NCBI GenBank assembly: GCA_024403455.1
Contig: JAKSRR010000017.1
Span: 1-64,000, forward strand
Reading direction: 5' to 3'
DNA: 64,000 nt
Source of the DNA: Lachnospiraceae bacterium
GTDB lineage: Bacteria; Bacillota; Clostridia; Lachnospirales; Lachnospiraceae
Within the stretch, counting starts at the first letter, position 1, and the number at the start of each line of letters is the position of its first letter. A program made the translations under genes and the position numbers. Positions 62,611 through 64,000 of this stretch are shown here, in pieces. The notes below the pieces were generated by a model. That model was not told the DNA's origin. It was given only the letters and a program-made list of their open reading frames with translations, and did not search any database.

Positions 62611-64000
62611 CTATTCGTCTTTCTGCGCTCTTTCCTTGGTGAAACCACACTGCTGGTCACTGCAGACAAGCTTCTGTCCCTTAACTACCAAATACTGTCC
62701 GCAGGTGGGGCATTTTTCTTCAGAAGGCATAGACCAGGAGATAAAATCACAGTCCGGATAACCACTACATCCAAAATATCTTCTTCCCTTTTGGGTCTTT
62801 CTGGCAATCACATCCTTCCCACAAACAGGGCAGGCAACACCAATCTTCTCCAAATAAGGTTTTGTATTTCTGCATTCCGGGAATCCTGGGCAGGCCAAAA
62901 ACTTACCGTGAGGACCATACTTAATGACCATACGTCTTCCGCATACATCACAATCCTCGTCGGACTCTTCATCACGAATCTCAATCTTTTCCAGATTCTT
63001 CTCTGCCTCTTTCACTGAAGTTTCTAAATCCGGATAGAAATTACGAAGAATGGTCTTCCACTTTACTTCGCCTTCTTCCACCTTATCTAAAAGGCTTTCC
63101 ATGGTAGCCGTAAAATTCACGTCAACGATAGAAGGGAATTGTTCCTTCATAATTCCATTGACTGCTTCACCAAGCTCTGAAATATATAAATTCTTATTTT
63201 CCTTGATAATATAACGACGTCCAAGGATTACAGAGATAGTAGGTGCATATGTTGAAGGACGACCAATGCCAAGCTCCTCCAAGGCACGTACCAGGCTTGC
63301 CTCTGTGTAATGCGCCGGCGGCTGGGTAAAATGCTGCTTCTTTTCTAACGAATTAAACTGTAAACTCGTATTCTCATCCACATCCGATAACAAAAATGCA
63401 TTCTCTGCCTTCTCGGTATCATCATTGGTATATACCTTCATAAAACCATCAAACTTAACGTTGCTTCCCGAAGATGTAAAATGATAGGTCTTGCTTCCGC
63501 TAATTGCATCAATCTTTAGGGAAATCGTATTATATACGGCCGGCGCCATACGACTTGCCAAAAAGCGCTTATATATCAATGTATATAAACGTAACTGATC
63601 ACGTTCTAGGGACGCCTTCATCATCTCTGGCGTACGTAACAAATCCGTGGGACGAATCGCTTCGTGAGCGTCCTGAATCTTCTTACCACTCTTCTTTGTC
63701 TCTACTGCCTCTGCATTATACTGGCTTCCGTACTGCTCATTAATAAAATTCTTAGCAGCAAGTACTGCCTCATCAGATACACGGGTAGAATCCGTTCTTA
63801 AGTAGGTAATTACACCCACTGTACCCTGTCCTTTGATTTCCACACCTTCATATAACTGCTGCGCAATACGCATGGTTTTGCTTGTAGAAAAATTCAAAAC
63901 CTTGCTGGCTTCCTGCTGTAAGGTTGAAGTCGTAAAAGGTAAGGGCTGTTTCTTCAATCTCTCTCCATGCTTTGCTTCTTTAATCTTGTAGGATGCAGCC
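62611..64000 (-). CDS. topA: DNA topoisomerase I (5' part outside window)
   Basis: At least 463 C-terminal residues; the frame runs off the right edge, so its true start is not in the window. The active-site segment is present (GVITYLRTDSTRVSDEA, catalytic Tyr), followed by the toprim-linked core (LEELGIGRPSTYAPTISVIL) and three C-terminal zinc ribbons (CDVCG...C, CPVCG...C, CPTCG...C). The enzyme relaxes negative supercoils. Co-transcribed with codY. Confidence 0.96.
   Translation of the reverse strand, partial: AASYKIKEAKHGERLKKQPLPFTTSTLQQEASKVLNFSTSKTMRIAQQLYEGVEIKGQGTVGVITYLRTDSTRVSDEAVLAAKNFINEQYGSQYNAEAVETKKSGKKIQDAHEAIRPTDLLRTPEMMKASLERDQLRLYTLIYKRFLASRMAPAVYNTISLKIDAISGSKTYHFTSSGSNVKFDGFMKVYTNDDTEKAENAFLLSDVDENTSLQFNSLEKKQHFTQPPAHYTEASLVRALEELGIGRPSTYAPTISVILGRRYIIKENKNLYISELGEAVNGIMKEQFPSIVDVNFTATMESLLDKVEEGEVKWKTILRNFYPDLETSVKEAEKNLEKIEIRDEESDEDCDVCGRRMVIKYGPHGKFLACPGFPECRNTKPYLEKIGVACPVCGKDVIARKTQKGRRYFGCSGYPDCDFISWSMPSEEKCPTCGQYLVVKGQKLVCSDQQCGFTKERAQKDE

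Noticed and set aside
1..64000. tRNA, rRNA, insertion sequence or transposase
   Set aside because: No cloverleaf, rRNA segment, transposase motif or terminal inverted repeat pair around a transposase-like ORF was seen.

Overview
The window reads as a chromosomal segment of a motile, anaerobic Gram-positive bacterium of the class Clostridia, most probably family Lachnospiraceae. The grounds are strong AGGAGG-type ribosome binding sites, moderately low G+C, pyruvate phosphate dikinase and a fused 2-hydroxyacyl-CoA dehydratase activator, CodY, a FliY-type motor switch protein, and the order codY-flgB...cheD-sigD-[swrB-like]-rpsB-tsf, which matches the classical fla/che locus of Bacillus and Clostridia. 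Genus cannot be fixed from the sequence alone. Nearly everything is on the minus strand, so the functional order runs from right to left; the dehydratase activator (13202-17443) is the only plus-strand gene.

Right to left: topA (partial) and codY end at a terminator (61770-61798). A sigma-A promoter (61701-61728) then starts a flagellar/chemotaxis locus of about 33 kb: flgB flgC fliE fliF fliG fliH fliI fliJ ylxF fliK flgD flgE, a terminator, a new promoter, then flbD motA motB fliL fliM fliY fliO fliP fliQ fliR flhB flhA flhF flhG, a PilZ/YcgR protein, cheB cheA cheW cheC cheD, a small membrane protein, the flagellar sigma factor and fapA, ending at the terminator 28698-28731. It encodes rod, MS ring, C ring, export gate and ATPase, hook and hook-length control, stators, chemotaxis signalling and the late sigma factor. 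Filament genes, cheY, cheR and flgM are not here. A sigma-28-like promoter lies before flgE.

Next come a DUF6115 gene at the swrB position, an exported MltG-like protein, and rpsB-tsf with their own promoter. A five-gene operon follows (24341 down to 17511): an MMPL/RND transporter, a large GLUG-repeat surface protein, a J-domain protein and two unknowns. After the plus-strand activator comes a six-gene operon (rhomboid-like zinc-ribbon protein, sigma-region-2-like protein, unknown, M16 peptidase, era, recO), then glyS and ppdK with their own signals.

The left 2 kb looks accessory: a BRO-N/DinD-like protein and an XRE-Nudix fusion, expressed from a promoter built around two 13-bp palindromes, flanked by ppdK on one side and by a short ppdK-like 3' remnant on the other. 

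The least explained features are a two-copy non-coding element (36-bp tandem units plus a perfect inverted-repeat cap next to a TATAAT box) in the leaders of two operons at 12958-13043 and 28570-28690; the sigma-like protein that lacks DNA-recognition regions; and the BRO/XRE-Nudix module. No CRISPR array, tRNA, rRNA, transposase or integrase was seen.
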